Shown here piece by piece: positions 18,155 through 26,099 of a DNA stretch of 64,000 nucleotides. Where the stretch lies: the NCBI GenBank assembly GCA_020073345.1, contig JAIQFI010000002.1, positions 186,001 to 250,000 on the forward strand. Direction: 5' to 3'. Origin of the DNA: Terriglobia bacterium (GTDB taxonomy: Bacteria; Acidobacteriota; Terriglobia; Bryobacterales; Bryobacteraceae). The stretch's first letter is position 1, and each line of letters begins with the position of its first letter. The notes below the pieces were generated by a model, which ran no database searches, had not been told where the DNA came from, and worked only from the letters and a program-made list of their open reading frames with translations. The translations under genes and the position numbers were made by a program.

Positions 18155-19500
18155 GCGACAATCTTCTGGATATTGCCGCGGGGGCAACTAAGAGAGCCCT
18201 GGAACTCGGTGCGAGCGGCGCCGAGTGCACCATCTCCGAAGGCGAAGAATTCTCCGCCAGCGTGCGCATGCGCGAGGTCGAAAACCTCAAGCAAGCCGGC
18301 TCGCGGGGCGCTGGAATCCGCGTGCTGGTGGGTAATCTGACCGGTTCATCCAAGACATCCGATTTATCTCCGCAAGGTATTGAAACCATGGTCCGTGGAG
18401 CTCTGGATCTGGCCCGGATCACCACCCCGGATCCGCACGCGGGATTGCCCGACCCGGCCGATCTGGGGCGCTTCCAGGGCGACCTAAAACTCTACGATGA
18501 TGCGGTTTCACGCATCGAAACCGAGTGGAAAATCGCGCAAGCGACGAAGGCCGAAGAAGTCGCTCTGGCGGCCGACGCGCGCATCACGAATTCGGAAGGC
18601 GCCTCGTTCGATTCCTATCTCGGTTCGCGCGTGTTCGCCAATTCGCTGGGGTTCGCCGGCGAGTATCGGACGTCGAGCTGCGGTCTGAGCGTCGTCCCGG
18701 TGGCCAAACAGAACGGCTCCATGGAACGTGATTACTGGCACACATCGGCGCGCGAGGTATCGCGTCTCGAAAGCCCGGAGGAAGTAGGCAGGCGTGCGGC
18801 GGAACGGGCTCTGCGCCGCCTGAATCCTCGCAAAGTGCCGACGCAGAAGGTGCCGGTGATTTTCGAGCCTCGCACTGCCCGCATGCTCTTGGGCGATCTC
18901 TTCGACGCGGTCAACGGCGGAGCGATTTACCGCCACGCCTCGTTCCTGGCCGGCAAACTCGGAGAGAAGATCGCGTCCGAGGCGCTGACGATCATCGACG
19001 ACGCGACCATGCCAGGCTTGTTCGGCAGCTCGCCCTTCGACGATGAAGGCGTGACCTCGCGGCGGACGGTGGTCATCGAGCGTGGGGTGCTCAAGAGTTA
19101 TCTCTTGAATACCTACACGGCCCTGAAGCTTGGGCTGAAGACCACCGGCAACGCGTCGCGGGGGCTCGCCGGGAGCGCCGGCGTGGGCCCGGGCAACTTC
19201 TACATCGAAGCGGGAGAACGTTCCGAAGGGGATTTGATTGCGGGCGTCCGCCAGGGACTCTATGTTACGGAGCTGATCGGCGCTTCCGCCAATACTGTGA
19301 CCGGAGACTATTCCTCGGGCGCCGCCGGTCTGTGGATCGAGAACGGTGAACTGGCGTATCCTGTTTCGGAGATCACCATCGCCGGAAACCTGAAGCAGAT
19401 GCTGATGAACCTGGAGCAGGTGGGAGCGAATCTCGAGTTCCGCAGCTCGATCGCTTCCCCAGCGCTGTTGATCGGGGAGATGACTATCAGTGGCCAGTAA
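18151..19500 (+). CDS. pmbA: TldE/PmbA, non-catalytic partner of TldD
   Basis: 449 residues, U62/PmbA family. It lacks the HExxxH motif, as expected for the TldE subunit. The conserved KVPVIFEPRTARMLLGDLFD and ASRGLAGSAGVGPGNFYIEAG blocks are present. The GTG start overlaps the tldD stop, and its own stop overlaps the next gene's GTG start by 11 bases. It builds the closed chamber that feeds peptides to TldD. Confidence 0.93.
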   Translation: MSDNLLDIAAGATKRALELGASGAECTISEGEEFSASVRMREVENLKQAGSRGAGIRVLVGNLTGSSKTSDLSPQGIETMVRGALDLARITTPDPHAGLPDPADLGRFQGDLKLYDDAVSRIETEWKIAQATKAEEVALAADARITNSEGASFDSYLGSRVFANSLGFAGEYRTSSCGLSVVPVAKQNGSMERDYWHTSAREVSRLESPEEVGRRAAERALRRLNPRKVPTQKVPVIFEPRTARMLLGDLFDAVNGGAIYRHASFLAGKLGEKIASEALTIIDDATMPGLFGSSPFDDEGVTSRRTVVIERGVLKSYLLNTYTALKLGLKTTGNASRGLAGSAGVGPGNFYIEAGERSEGDLIAGVRQGLYVTELIGASANTVTGDYSSGAAGLWIENGELAYPVSEITIAGNLKQMLMNLEQVGANLEFRSSIASPALLIGEMTISGQ

Positions 19501-19978
19501 TTATCCACTCTCGGCCGCCGCGCCGCCCAAGCGCCAGGGGTTCGGGGTTCCCCACATCGTGTTGATCGCGCTGGTACTCGCCGGAGCTGGAGTGGTTGCT
19601 TATCTGGAGCTTGCCCCGCAGAAACCGGCGGCCGAAGCGCCGCTCACTCCGGAGGCGCGCGCCTACGTCGGCAATCTCAGGCTAGGCGACGTCAGCATGA
19701 AGGCCGCCAAGAATTATTTCGGTCAGATGGTGGTGGAAATTGCAGGAAACATCACTAATGCCGGTGATCGCAATCTGGATACGGTGGAACTCTACTGCGT
19801 GTTCCAGGATTACTACGGCAAAATTACTCTGCGGCAGCGCGTGCCGATCGTCAGTCCCAAAATGGGTGGCTTGAAGCCTGGAGCAACCAAGAGCTTCCGC
19901 CTGCCTTTCGATAACTTGCCGGAAAGCTGGAATCAGGCGATGCCGCAACTGGTCATTGCCAGCGTGAAATTCGACTAA
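19490..19978 (+). CDS. Membrane-anchored protein with an extracytoplasmic immunoglobulin-like domain
   Basis: 162 residues from GTG 19490, which lies inside the end of pmbA. A short proline-rich cytoplasmic part is followed by one membrane helix (about 22-41). A beta-rich domain then reads VVEIAGNITNAGDRNLDTVE and resembles FxLYD/DUF2393-type folds (NxGDxxLxxVxLxCxFxD). Function unknown. Overlap places it in the tldD-pmbA transcription unit. Confidence 0.7.
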   Translation: MASNYPLSAAAPPKRQGFGVPHIVLIALVLAGAGVVAYLELAPQKPAAEAPLTPEARAYVGNLRLGDVSMKAAKNYFGQMVVEIAGNITNAGDRNLDTVELYCVFQDYYGKITLRQRVPIVSPKMGGLKPGATKSFRLPFDNLPESWNQAMPQLVIASVKFD

Positions 19979-19991
19979 GCTGGATCGAACC

Positions 19992-20354
19992 ATGGCGCGT
20001 GTTCTACTCGTGGACGACGACCCTGGCGGCCTCGAGATCCGCAAAATGCTGCTGGAGCGCGACGGTCATCGAGTGTCCACTGCTACCAATGTCACATCAG
20101 CCAGGAACCGGTTTCGCGAGATTACGCCGGAATGTGTGATTCTGGATCTCCGCTTACCTTCCCCCGAAGATGGCCTTGCGCTGGTCCGTGAGTTTCGTCA
20201 GACAGCGCCGGACGTGCGGATCGTGGTGCTGGCGGGCTGGGGTGCGGACCTGGATGGCCGCCCCGAGCAGAAGCTGGTCGACGAGGTTCTCGCCAAACCG
20301 GTCCGCTCGGAGCGGCTCATAAATGCGGTCGCTGCTGTCAAGAAGCGCGCCTAA
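19992..20354 (+). CDS. Single-domain response regulator (CheY-like)
   Basis: 120 residues, receiver domain only. The acidic pocket D8/D9, phosphoacceptor D52 (VILDLRLP) and K102 (LAKPVR) are present. The usual Thr/Ser of the switch is alanine (A81 in VVLAGWG), so signalling through the standard Y-T coupling may be altered. No output domain and no kinase gene next to it. Last gene of the tldD unit, 13 bases after the previous stop. Confidence 0.88.
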   Translation: MARVLLVDDDPGGLEIRKMLLERDGHRVSTATNVTSARNRFREITPECVILDLRLPSPEDGLALVREFRQTAPDVRIVVLAGWGADLDGRPEQKLVDEVLAKPVRSERLINAVAAVKKRA

Positions 20355-20363
20355 CGCCCGGCC

Positions 20364-21368
20364 TTAACGCCCCACAATCAAAATGTGGAAGCTGTCGGGC
20401 ACGATCGTCCCGCGACCCTTCCCACCCGCGGGAGGCGGACCCTGTTCCGCCGCCGGGAGGTACAGCTTGTGCGTCTTGGGATCAGCGCCGATGGTTCGCG
20501 CGGTTCGCGCGGTCTGTACCGTCTCGACTACTTCGAATTTACCCGGCGACGTTTCCTGAACCACGGTCATCGTTCCGTCGCCGCCATTCGAGCTGAAGGC
20601 GAAGCCGTTGTCGAAAGCCGCGCCATCGGCGCCTGGGCCGATGTCCACCGAACCGATCACCTTGCCGCCATCCGGATCCACCATGACCATCTTGCGATTG
20701 CTGCACACGGCGAACAGCCGCCGCTTCTGCCGGTCGATCGCTAGACCTGAGGGCTCTTCGCAAGGCGCCAGCGGAATACGCTTCGTGATGGCGGCTTTGG
20801 CAGCGTCCAGCTCCGCGATTTCACTCGTGTTCTCGACATTGAAATAGACTTTGCCTTTGCCATCGTATTGAGCGAACTCCGGCTTCCCGCCGACGGGCAA
20901 GGTCGAGATCACCGTGCCGGTCTTGGCGTCGATCACCGTCGCGTCGTTGCCGCGCCCGTTGAAGGTGAACAACCGATGCGAGCCCGGTTCGTACAGGATC
21001 GCGTCCGGATTCATGCCGGTGGCAATTGTGCCGGTGGCCATCAGCGTCTTCAGATCGAAGATGGTTACGTTGTTGGCGCGGCCGTTGCTGGTAAATCCCT
21101 TGCCGAGATCACTCGCCACGGCGATTCCGTGCACTCCGGTCGTGTCTGGAATCGTGCCCACCAGTTTGTTCGTGACCGTGTCGATTACTTCGGTCTGATT
21201 GGTGTGCGACACGTAAACCCGGTTGGCATCGCTATCGACATAGACGTAGTCCCAGCCGCCCGCGCCGCCAATCTTGATTTTGTCGATTACTTTGTAACCG
21301 GGCGCGGCGGCCAGGGCCACTAACGCTGTAAGCACGATTAAAGCCGGTCTTTTCATTGCCTGTTTCAT
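20364..21368 (-). CDS. Secreted YncE-type beta-propeller protein
   Basis: 334 residues with a signal peptide (MKQAMKRPALIVLTALVALAAAPG). Repeats such as VYVSHTNQTEVIDTVTNKLV, RLFTFNGRGNDATVIDAKTG and KVIGSVDIGPGADGAAF are blades of a seven-bladed YVTN/YncE propeller. Such proteins are periplasmic and bind ligands or partner proteins. Catalysis is not expected. Its ATG overlaps the stop of the upstream HpcH-like gene by four bases. Confidence 0.82.
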   Translation of the reverse strand: MKQAMKRPALIVLTALVALAAAPGYKVIDKIKIGGAGGWDYVYVDSDANRVYVSHTNQTEVIDTVTNKLVGTIPDTTGVHGIAVASDLGKGFTSNGRANNVTIFDLKTLMATGTIATGMNPDAILYEPGSHRLFTFNGRGNDATVIDAKTGTVISTLPVGGKPEFAQYDGKGKVYFNVENTSEIAELDAAKAAITKRIPLAPCEEPSGLAIDRQKRRLFAVCSNRKMVMVDPDGGKVIGSVDIGPGADGAAFDNGFAFSSNGGDGTMTVVQETSPGKFEVVETVQTARTARTIGADPKTHKLYLPAAEQGPPPAGGKGRGTIVPDSFHILIVGR

Positions 21369-22516
21369 GGTTGAACGCTCCTTCTGGCAGCCAGAATTCT
21401 ATCAAAAGACGAACCTAATTCCTCCACAGTTACTCCCGTCAGGCCTGGAATATCTTTTTTATCGACGGCGCCGCAATGGACGGCCCGTTCGAAATAGTTG
21501 AGCAGCCCCCGGCCGGTGGCCGCATCGTCAAAGACCGCTCCTACCCGCGTGGCCTGCGCGGCTCGATCCATGAAATTGCGCAACCGGGCCGAGGCTTCCT
21601 CCAGACCCTCCAGGAAAAACGTGTGCACCGCCACCAGCCGGGCCGGAATCTGGGCAGGGTGCAGATCCCAGCCTTGATAAAAGCCATTGTAGAGAGAATG
21701 GCGAATGTTGTCGTAATGCAACTTCCAGGCCTGATGGACTGCGGGTGGAATTGGTATGAGATTCGTCGCACCGTCCACCAGCCAAACACCGGTCCCAGCG
21801 AGAGACGCCAGCATCATCGATCGGCCAAAGTCACACGCTGGATGATGCAAATCCTGATTAGCGGCGGTGATGCCGAGGCTCGCCGTATAGTCGTAGGCCC
21901 CGAAATGCGCAGCGAGACATTTACCTCGGGCTGCTTCCAGCAGCCGCGGCAGCATAAATATCGACTCCGGCGTTTCGACCATAATCTCGATGCGCACCTG
22001 GGGATAAGCCCGAAGCGCATCCACCAACCCGGCGACCTGTTCGTGCGCGGTGATCTTGGGCAGCGTGACCACGAAGTTCTCCGGCAGAGTCGCCCGCGAA
22101 AGAAAACGATTCAGCGTCCGCAGCGCACGCGCTTTCGTTTTCTCCGAGGAAAACGATTTTATGCGGATGCCAAACAGCCCCGGCAGCGAGCCCGCCTGAA
22201 CGGCCTCGGTGACCTCGCGAGCGGCGTTGTCGGTCGCGGCATCCTCCTCGTCATCCGGGCGATATCCGAATCCGTCCTCGAAATCGATCCGAAAATCTTC
22301 CACGGGCTCGCGCCGGAGCTTCTCAGCCACACGCGCGTGGACCGTTTCAGTCAAGGCTTCGGGGATCCCGAAAACCTGTGCCAGGGTGCCGGCATTCGGG
22401 GCGTGTTCCACGAACGCTCGCTCGGCTAGCGCGCCCAGCTTGCCGCAAGTGGTTGATTTGAATAAGTGTGCGCCGCCATAGACGGTGTGGATGGGCTGAT
22501 GAAGTGAAGAGGTCAC
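21365..22516 (-). CDS. HpcH/HpaI aldolase-like protein (DUF6986 type)
   Basis: 383 residues. The sequence fits the citrate-lyase/HpcH TIM-barrel superfamily: VEDFRIDFEDGFGYRPDDEED near 75-95 supplies the acidic metal site, RIEIMVETPESIF follows, and GAYDYTASLGI ends the core. The closest described group is DUF6986, often labelled phosphoenolpyruvate kinase without proof. The reaction is unknown; C-C bond cleavage of a 2-oxo or malyl-type substrate is the family's usual chemistry. It is translationally coupled to the beta-propeller gene. Confidence 0.7.
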   Translation of the reverse strand: MTSSLHQPIHTVYGGAHLFKSTTCGKLGALAERAFVEHAPNAGTLAQVFGIPEALTETVHARVAEKLRREPVEDFRIDFEDGFGYRPDDEEDAATDNAAREVTEAVQAGSLPGLFGIRIKSFSSEKTKARALRTLNRFLSRATLPENFVVTLPKITAHEQVAGLVDALRAYPQVRIEIMVETPESIFMLPRLLEAARGKCLAAHFGAYDYTASLGITAANQDLHHPACDFGRSMMLASLAGTGVWLVDGATNLIPIPPAVHQAWKLHYDNIRHSLYNGFYQGWDLHPAQIPARLVAVHTFFLEGLEEASARLRNFMDRAAQATRVGAVFDDAATGRGLLNYFERAVHCGAVDKKDIPGLTGVTVEELGSSFDRILAARRSVQP

Positions 22517-22573
22517 AAAAGCTCCATTCTACGCGCTAAACTAGAGGTGTACTAATCGTTGTCCCTTAACCCA

Positions 22574-23467
22574 ATGCAAACCCCCTGGCTGCACCGTTAC
22601 GCGACCCTGGTCGCCGTGTGCACTTTATTCCTGGTGATCGCCGGAGCCTCCGTCACCAGCAAGGAAGCCGGGCTCTCGGTTCCCGATTGGCCGTTGTCCT
22701 ACGGGCAGGTCATCCCGCAAATGACCGGCGGCGTACTCTTCGAAACCGGTCACCGCATGATCGCGACCGCGGTCGGGACGCTGACCATCATCCTGGCCAT
22801 CTGGATCGCACGCGTGGATAAACGTAGATGGATGCGCCGTCTCGGCTGGCTCGCGTTGGGTGGAGTGGTCGCGCAGGGTCTGCTGGGAGGCGCCACCGTG
22901 CTCCTGCTGCAGCCGGCTCCGATCAGCATCGCGCATGCGTGTCTCGCGCAACTTTTCTTTTCGGTCACGGTGGCCATCGCCGTTTTCACGTCGCCAAACT
23001 GGCAGCAGGGACCGGAGCCGGTGGAAGATTACGGCTGGCCGTCTTTGCGATCGCTGGCAATTTTGACGCCGCTTTTGGTGCTGGTCCAGATCGGGCTCGG
23101 CGCAGGCTTTCGCCACCGCGCATTCGGGCTCCTGCCGCATGTGATCGGCGCGATGATCGTGCCGCTGGTGATCCTGCTGGTCGGTATGTTCGTACAGCAC
23201 CAGTTTCCCAAGCACCGGGCACTACGACCCGCTGCGACCGGCCTCCTGGCGATCACAATGATGCAGGTATTCCTGGGCATCGTCGCCTACGTCGCACGTA
23301 TCAATGCCGCCGAATATCCGCTCGCGATGGTGCTTACCACCGTGGCCCATGTTGCCACTGGCGGCCTGACCCTGGCCGCGAGCGTAGTGCTGGCGATCCA
23401 GATCCGGCGGAATGTTCGGGCGGCCACGTCCGAAACTGCGGAAACACACCAGGTGGTCACTTCATGA
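22574..23467 (+). CDS. ctaA: Heme A synthase, CtaA/COX15
   Basis: 297 residues from ATG 22574. An in-frame TTG at 22559 has a better-placed purine stretch (AGAGGTG) and would add five residues. There are eight membrane segments, with the heme-ligating histidines in GHRM, SIAHACLAQ, LLPHVIG and TVAHVATG, and the early loop KEAGLSVPDWPLSYGQ. It oxidises the C8 methyl of heme O to the formyl group of heme A for cytochrome oxidase. The stop overlaps the ctaB start (ATGA). Confidence 0.93.
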   Translation: MQTPWLHRYATLVAVCTLFLVIAGASVTSKEAGLSVPDWPLSYGQVIPQMTGGVLFETGHRMIATAVGTLTIILAIWIARVDKRRWMRRLGWLALGGVVAQGLLGGATVLLLQPAPISIAHACLAQLFFSVTVAIAVFTSPNWQQGPEPVEDYGWPSLRSLAILTPLLVLVQIGLGAGFRHRAFGLLPHVIGAMIVPLVILLVGMFVQHQFPKHRALRPAATGLLAITMMQVFLGIVAYVARINAAEYPLAMVLTTVAHVATGGLTLAASVVLAIQIRRNVRAATSETAETHQVVTS

Positions 23468-24312
23468 ACCGTTATCTGGAGCTCACCAAGCCGCGCATCA
23501 CTCTGTTCATCCTGATGAGCACCGGCGTCGGGTTCCTGTTCGGCACACACCTCGGCCAGCCTTGGACCTGGATGGAGCTGTTCCACACCCTGCTGGGGAC
23601 CATGCTCATCGCCGGTGGCACTGCAGCGCTCAACCAGTGGTACGAGCGCGAAGGTGACGGCCTCATGAACCGGACCAAAGCGCGTCCGATTCCATCCGGC
23701 CGGATTACTGCGGATCGGGCGCTGGTCTTCGGCTCGATTCTGTCCGCGGTAGGTTTCACGGAACTATGGATCGGCGTGAATCTGCTGACGGCGTTACTCG
23801 CGCTGTTCACGCTGGCCAGTTACCTGTTCGTATATACGCCTCTGAAGCGCCGCTCGCCGATATCCACCACCATCGGCGCAATTCCCGGGGCGATGCCGCC
23901 GCTGATCGGCTACGCCGCCGCCAGCGGCCATTTGAATTACGAGGCCGGGATTCTCTACGCAATCCTGTTCCTGTGGCAGTTCCCGCACTTCTACGCGATC
24001 GCTTGGATGTATCGTGAGGATTATGCCCGGGCCGGCATCCGCATGCTGCCGGTTGTGGAGCCGACGATCGATTCCACCGCCCGCCGCATCGTCTGGTTTT
24101 CGATGGCCCTGATTCCCATGAGCCTCGCGCCCAAGTTCTTCGATATGGCCGGTAACTTCTATCTGTTCGGAGCGTCCGTCCTGGGCACCATCCTGCTCTA
24201 CGCTGGATTCCAGGCCAATTCGACTCAGACCCGTCTCCAGGCCCGCCGCGTGCTGCTCGCTAGCGTGCTTTACCTTCCCCTGCTGTATGGTCTCCTGGCG
24301 CTCGATAGCTAG
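23464..24312 (+). CDS. ctaB: Protoheme IX farnesyltransferase (heme O synthase)
   Basis: 282 residues from ATG 23464, overlapping the ctaA stop by four bases. It is a UbiA-family prenyltransferase with NQWYEREGDGLMNRTKARPI as the first diphosphate-binding motif, YTPLKRRSPISTTIGAIPGA and QFPHFYAIAWMYREDYARAG. It attaches a farnesyl group to protoheme to give heme O, the substrate of CtaA. Confidence 0.95.
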   Translation: MNRYLELTKPRITLFILMSTGVGFLFGTHLGQPWTWMELFHTLLGTMLIAGGTAALNQWYEREGDGLMNRTKARPIPSGRITADRALVFGSILSAVGFTELWIGVNLLTALLALFTLASYLFVYTPLKRRSPISTTIGAIPGAMPPLIGYAAASGHLNYEAGILYAILFLWQFPHFYAIAWMYREDYARAGIRMLPVVEPTIDSTARRIVWFSMALIPMSLAPKFFDMAGNFYLFGASVLGTILLYAGFQANSTQTRLQARRVLLASVLYLPLLYGLLALDS

Positions 24313-24862
24313 TCTTGCGACGCTTCTTCTGGCCGGCTGCTCCCATCCGCCGCCGGAAACTGGCTCATGGATCCCTCAGTTTACACTCACGGATCAATCT
24401 GGGGACGCTTTTAATAGCGATTCTCTCTGGAGTCATGTCTGGGTCGCGAATTTCATGTTCACCAACTGCCCTGGTCCCTGTCCGCGCATGAGCTCGCAGA
24501 TGCATGAAGTGCAGACCGCTCTGGCCGGGCAGGACGTGAAGCTGGTCTCGATGACCGTGGATCCCGACCGCGACACCCCCGAGAAACTCGCAAAGTACGC
24601 CGCATTCTACAGCGCCACGCCCGGTGTCTGGTATTTCCTGACCGGCCCGCGCGAGACTCTGAATCATCTTTCACAGGACGTGTTCAAACTCGGGCCGGTC
24701 GACGGTAGTTTCGACCATTCCACGCGCTTCGTGCTGGTCGATCGGAAATCGCAGATCCGCGGATACTACCTGACGTCAGAACCCGATGCGATCTCGCGCC
24801 TCATCGCCGATGCTCGCATGCTTCTTAAGGAAGCCAAGAGTCATGGCTATCGACGTCCATAG
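24287..24862 (+). CDS. SCO1/SenC copper chaperone lipoprotein
   Basis: 191 residues with a lipobox (LLLAGC, C18), so probably a lipoprotein facing the periplasm. The thioredoxin fold carries the copper site C61-x3-C65 (NCPGPC) and H144 (SFDHSTRF). Sco proteins deliver copper to the CuA centre of cytochrome c oxidase. The gene overlaps ctaB by 26 bases and the DUF420 gene by 20. Confidence 0.92.
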   Translation: MVSWRSIASLATLLLAGCSHPPPETGSWIPQFTLTDQSGDAFNSDSLWSHVWVANFMFTNCPGPCPRMSSQMHEVQTALAGQDVKLVSMTVDPDRDTPEKLAKYAAFYSATPGVWYFLTGPRETLNHLSQDVFKLGPVDGSFDHSTRFVLVDRKSQIRGYYLTSEPDAISRLIADARMLLKEAKSHGYRRP

Positions 24863-25289
24863 CCTACCTGCCGTCAACGCGATCCTCAACGGCACCGCCG
24901 CCATTCTGCTCGTGCGCGGCTACTTCCTGATCCGCGCGGGCAAACGGGAGCAGCACAAGAAGACCATGATCGCGGCCTTCTGCGTCTCGACCGTGTTCCT
25001 GATCTTCTATCTCGTCTATCATGCCAACGTCGGCGCCGTTTATTTCCAGAAAACCGGATTCATTCGATACGCGTACCTCACCATCCTGTTCACGCACACG
25101 GTCCTGGCCGCTGCAGTACCGGTACTGGCGATCATCACGCTGCGCCGCGCCCTAAAGGCTGAGAAAGCGACGGCCGAGAAAGCCGGGAACTTCGACCGTC
25201 ACCGGCGCATCGCCCGCTGGACGCTCCCCATCTGGCTGTACGTGAGCGTCACCGGCGTGGTGGTTTACGTCATGCTGTATTGGCTGTAA
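24843..25289 (+). CDS. DUF420 membrane protein (YozB/CtaM type)
   Basis: 148 residues from ATG 24843 (MAIDVHSLPAVNAILNGTAA), with four membrane helices and conserved histidines (HKKTM, YHAN, THTV, DRHRRIARWTLPIWLYVSVTG). The DUF420 family is regularly found beside heme A synthesis and Sco genes. In Firmicutes a member (CtaM) is needed for heme-copper oxidase maturation. Context supports the same role here. Confidence 0.85.
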   Translation: MAIDVHSLPAVNAILNGTAAILLVRGYFLIRAGKREQHKKTMIAAFCVSTVFLIFYLVYHANVGAVYFQKTGFIRYAYLTILFTHTVLAAAVPVLAIITLRRALKAEKATAEKAGNFDRHRRIARWTLPIWLYVSVTGVVVYVMLYWL

Positions 25290-25338
25290 ACGCCGGCTCT
25301 TCCAAAAGCGTCTACAATACAGGCAGGAGGCGACTCCC

Positions 25339-26055
25339 ATGAGATCCATACCGGCTGTATTGTTCCTGGCCTTCTCGGTTTCGATCGGGTGGGCTCAGCG
25401 CGCTGCCGATCCCACCGGTTTCGGCCGAATCTCCAACCCTGGAGCAGTCGCCGGCTCCACCGGCGGGGCTGGATTCGGCAGGATGATTTATCCCGGTACC
25501 GGAGCGCCTGTGGCGGTACGGAATCCTCGCCTTCCGGGCTCACCACTGGTTGCCGCGCCTGTTCCTCAGGTCGCTCATCGGTCGCATGGAGTCGCGGTAG
25601 CCGTACCGTACCCGGTCTTCTATGGCGGCGGCTTTTACGACTATGAAGCGCCCTCCGCGCCCGTCGCGCCTTATTCGCCTGAGGCCTATCAGGTGCCGGG
25701 CTATGAGCAGATGACGCAGCCTCCCGTGGTGATCATCAACCAGTACTTCAAGCCGGACACCGCCAGTCCGGTGTTGCGCGATTACTCGAACACACCCCTG
25801 CCTCCGCCTGCATCGCAGCAACAAAATATCGATCAGACGGCTAACGCGGGCGATCAACAACAGATCATGTTCCTGATCGCTTTGAAGGACCACACGATTT
25901 TCCCGGCAATCGCCTATTGGGTGGAAGGCGACACCCTCAACTACATCACCGTGCAGGGCAGCAAGAACACCGTCTCGCTCGGTCTGGTGGATCGCGAGTT
26001 CAGCAAGCAGATCAACCAGGAACGCAAGGTGGAGTTCGGCCTGCCATCCAAATAG
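25339..26055 (+). CDS. Secreted hypothetical protein, Gly/Pro-rich
   Basis: 238 residues. It has a signal peptide (MRSIPAVLFLAFSVSIGWAQ), a Gly/Pro/Ala-rich middle with aromatic clusters (FYGGGFYDYE), and a C-terminal domain (about 165-230). The latter reads IMFLIALKDHTIFPAIAYWV and SKNTVSLGLVDREFSKQINQ. Similar proteins are common in Acidobacteriota as far as I know. No function is recognised. AGGAGG lies 8 bases upstream of the ATG. Confidence 0.65.
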   Translation: MRSIPAVLFLAFSVSIGWAQRAADPTGFGRISNPGAVAGSTGGAGFGRMIYPGTGAPVAVRNPRLPGSPLVAAPVPQVAHRSHGVAVAVPYPVFYGGGFYDYEAPSAPVAPYSPEAYQVPGYEQMTQPPVVIINQYFKPDTASPVLRDYSNTPLPPPASQQQNIDQTANAGDQQQIMFLIALKDHTIFPAIAYWVEGDTLNYITVQGSKNTVSLGLVDREFSKQINQERKVEFGLPSK

Positions 26056-26099
26056 CGCCGCCGTCATTGGTAGGATAGGTCCTGGACGGAGTTCGAGCC

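Noticed and set aside
22828-23463. Long upstream extension of ctaB
   Set aside because: It is the out-of-frame shadow of ctaA; the real ctaB start is the ATG overlapping the ctaA stop.
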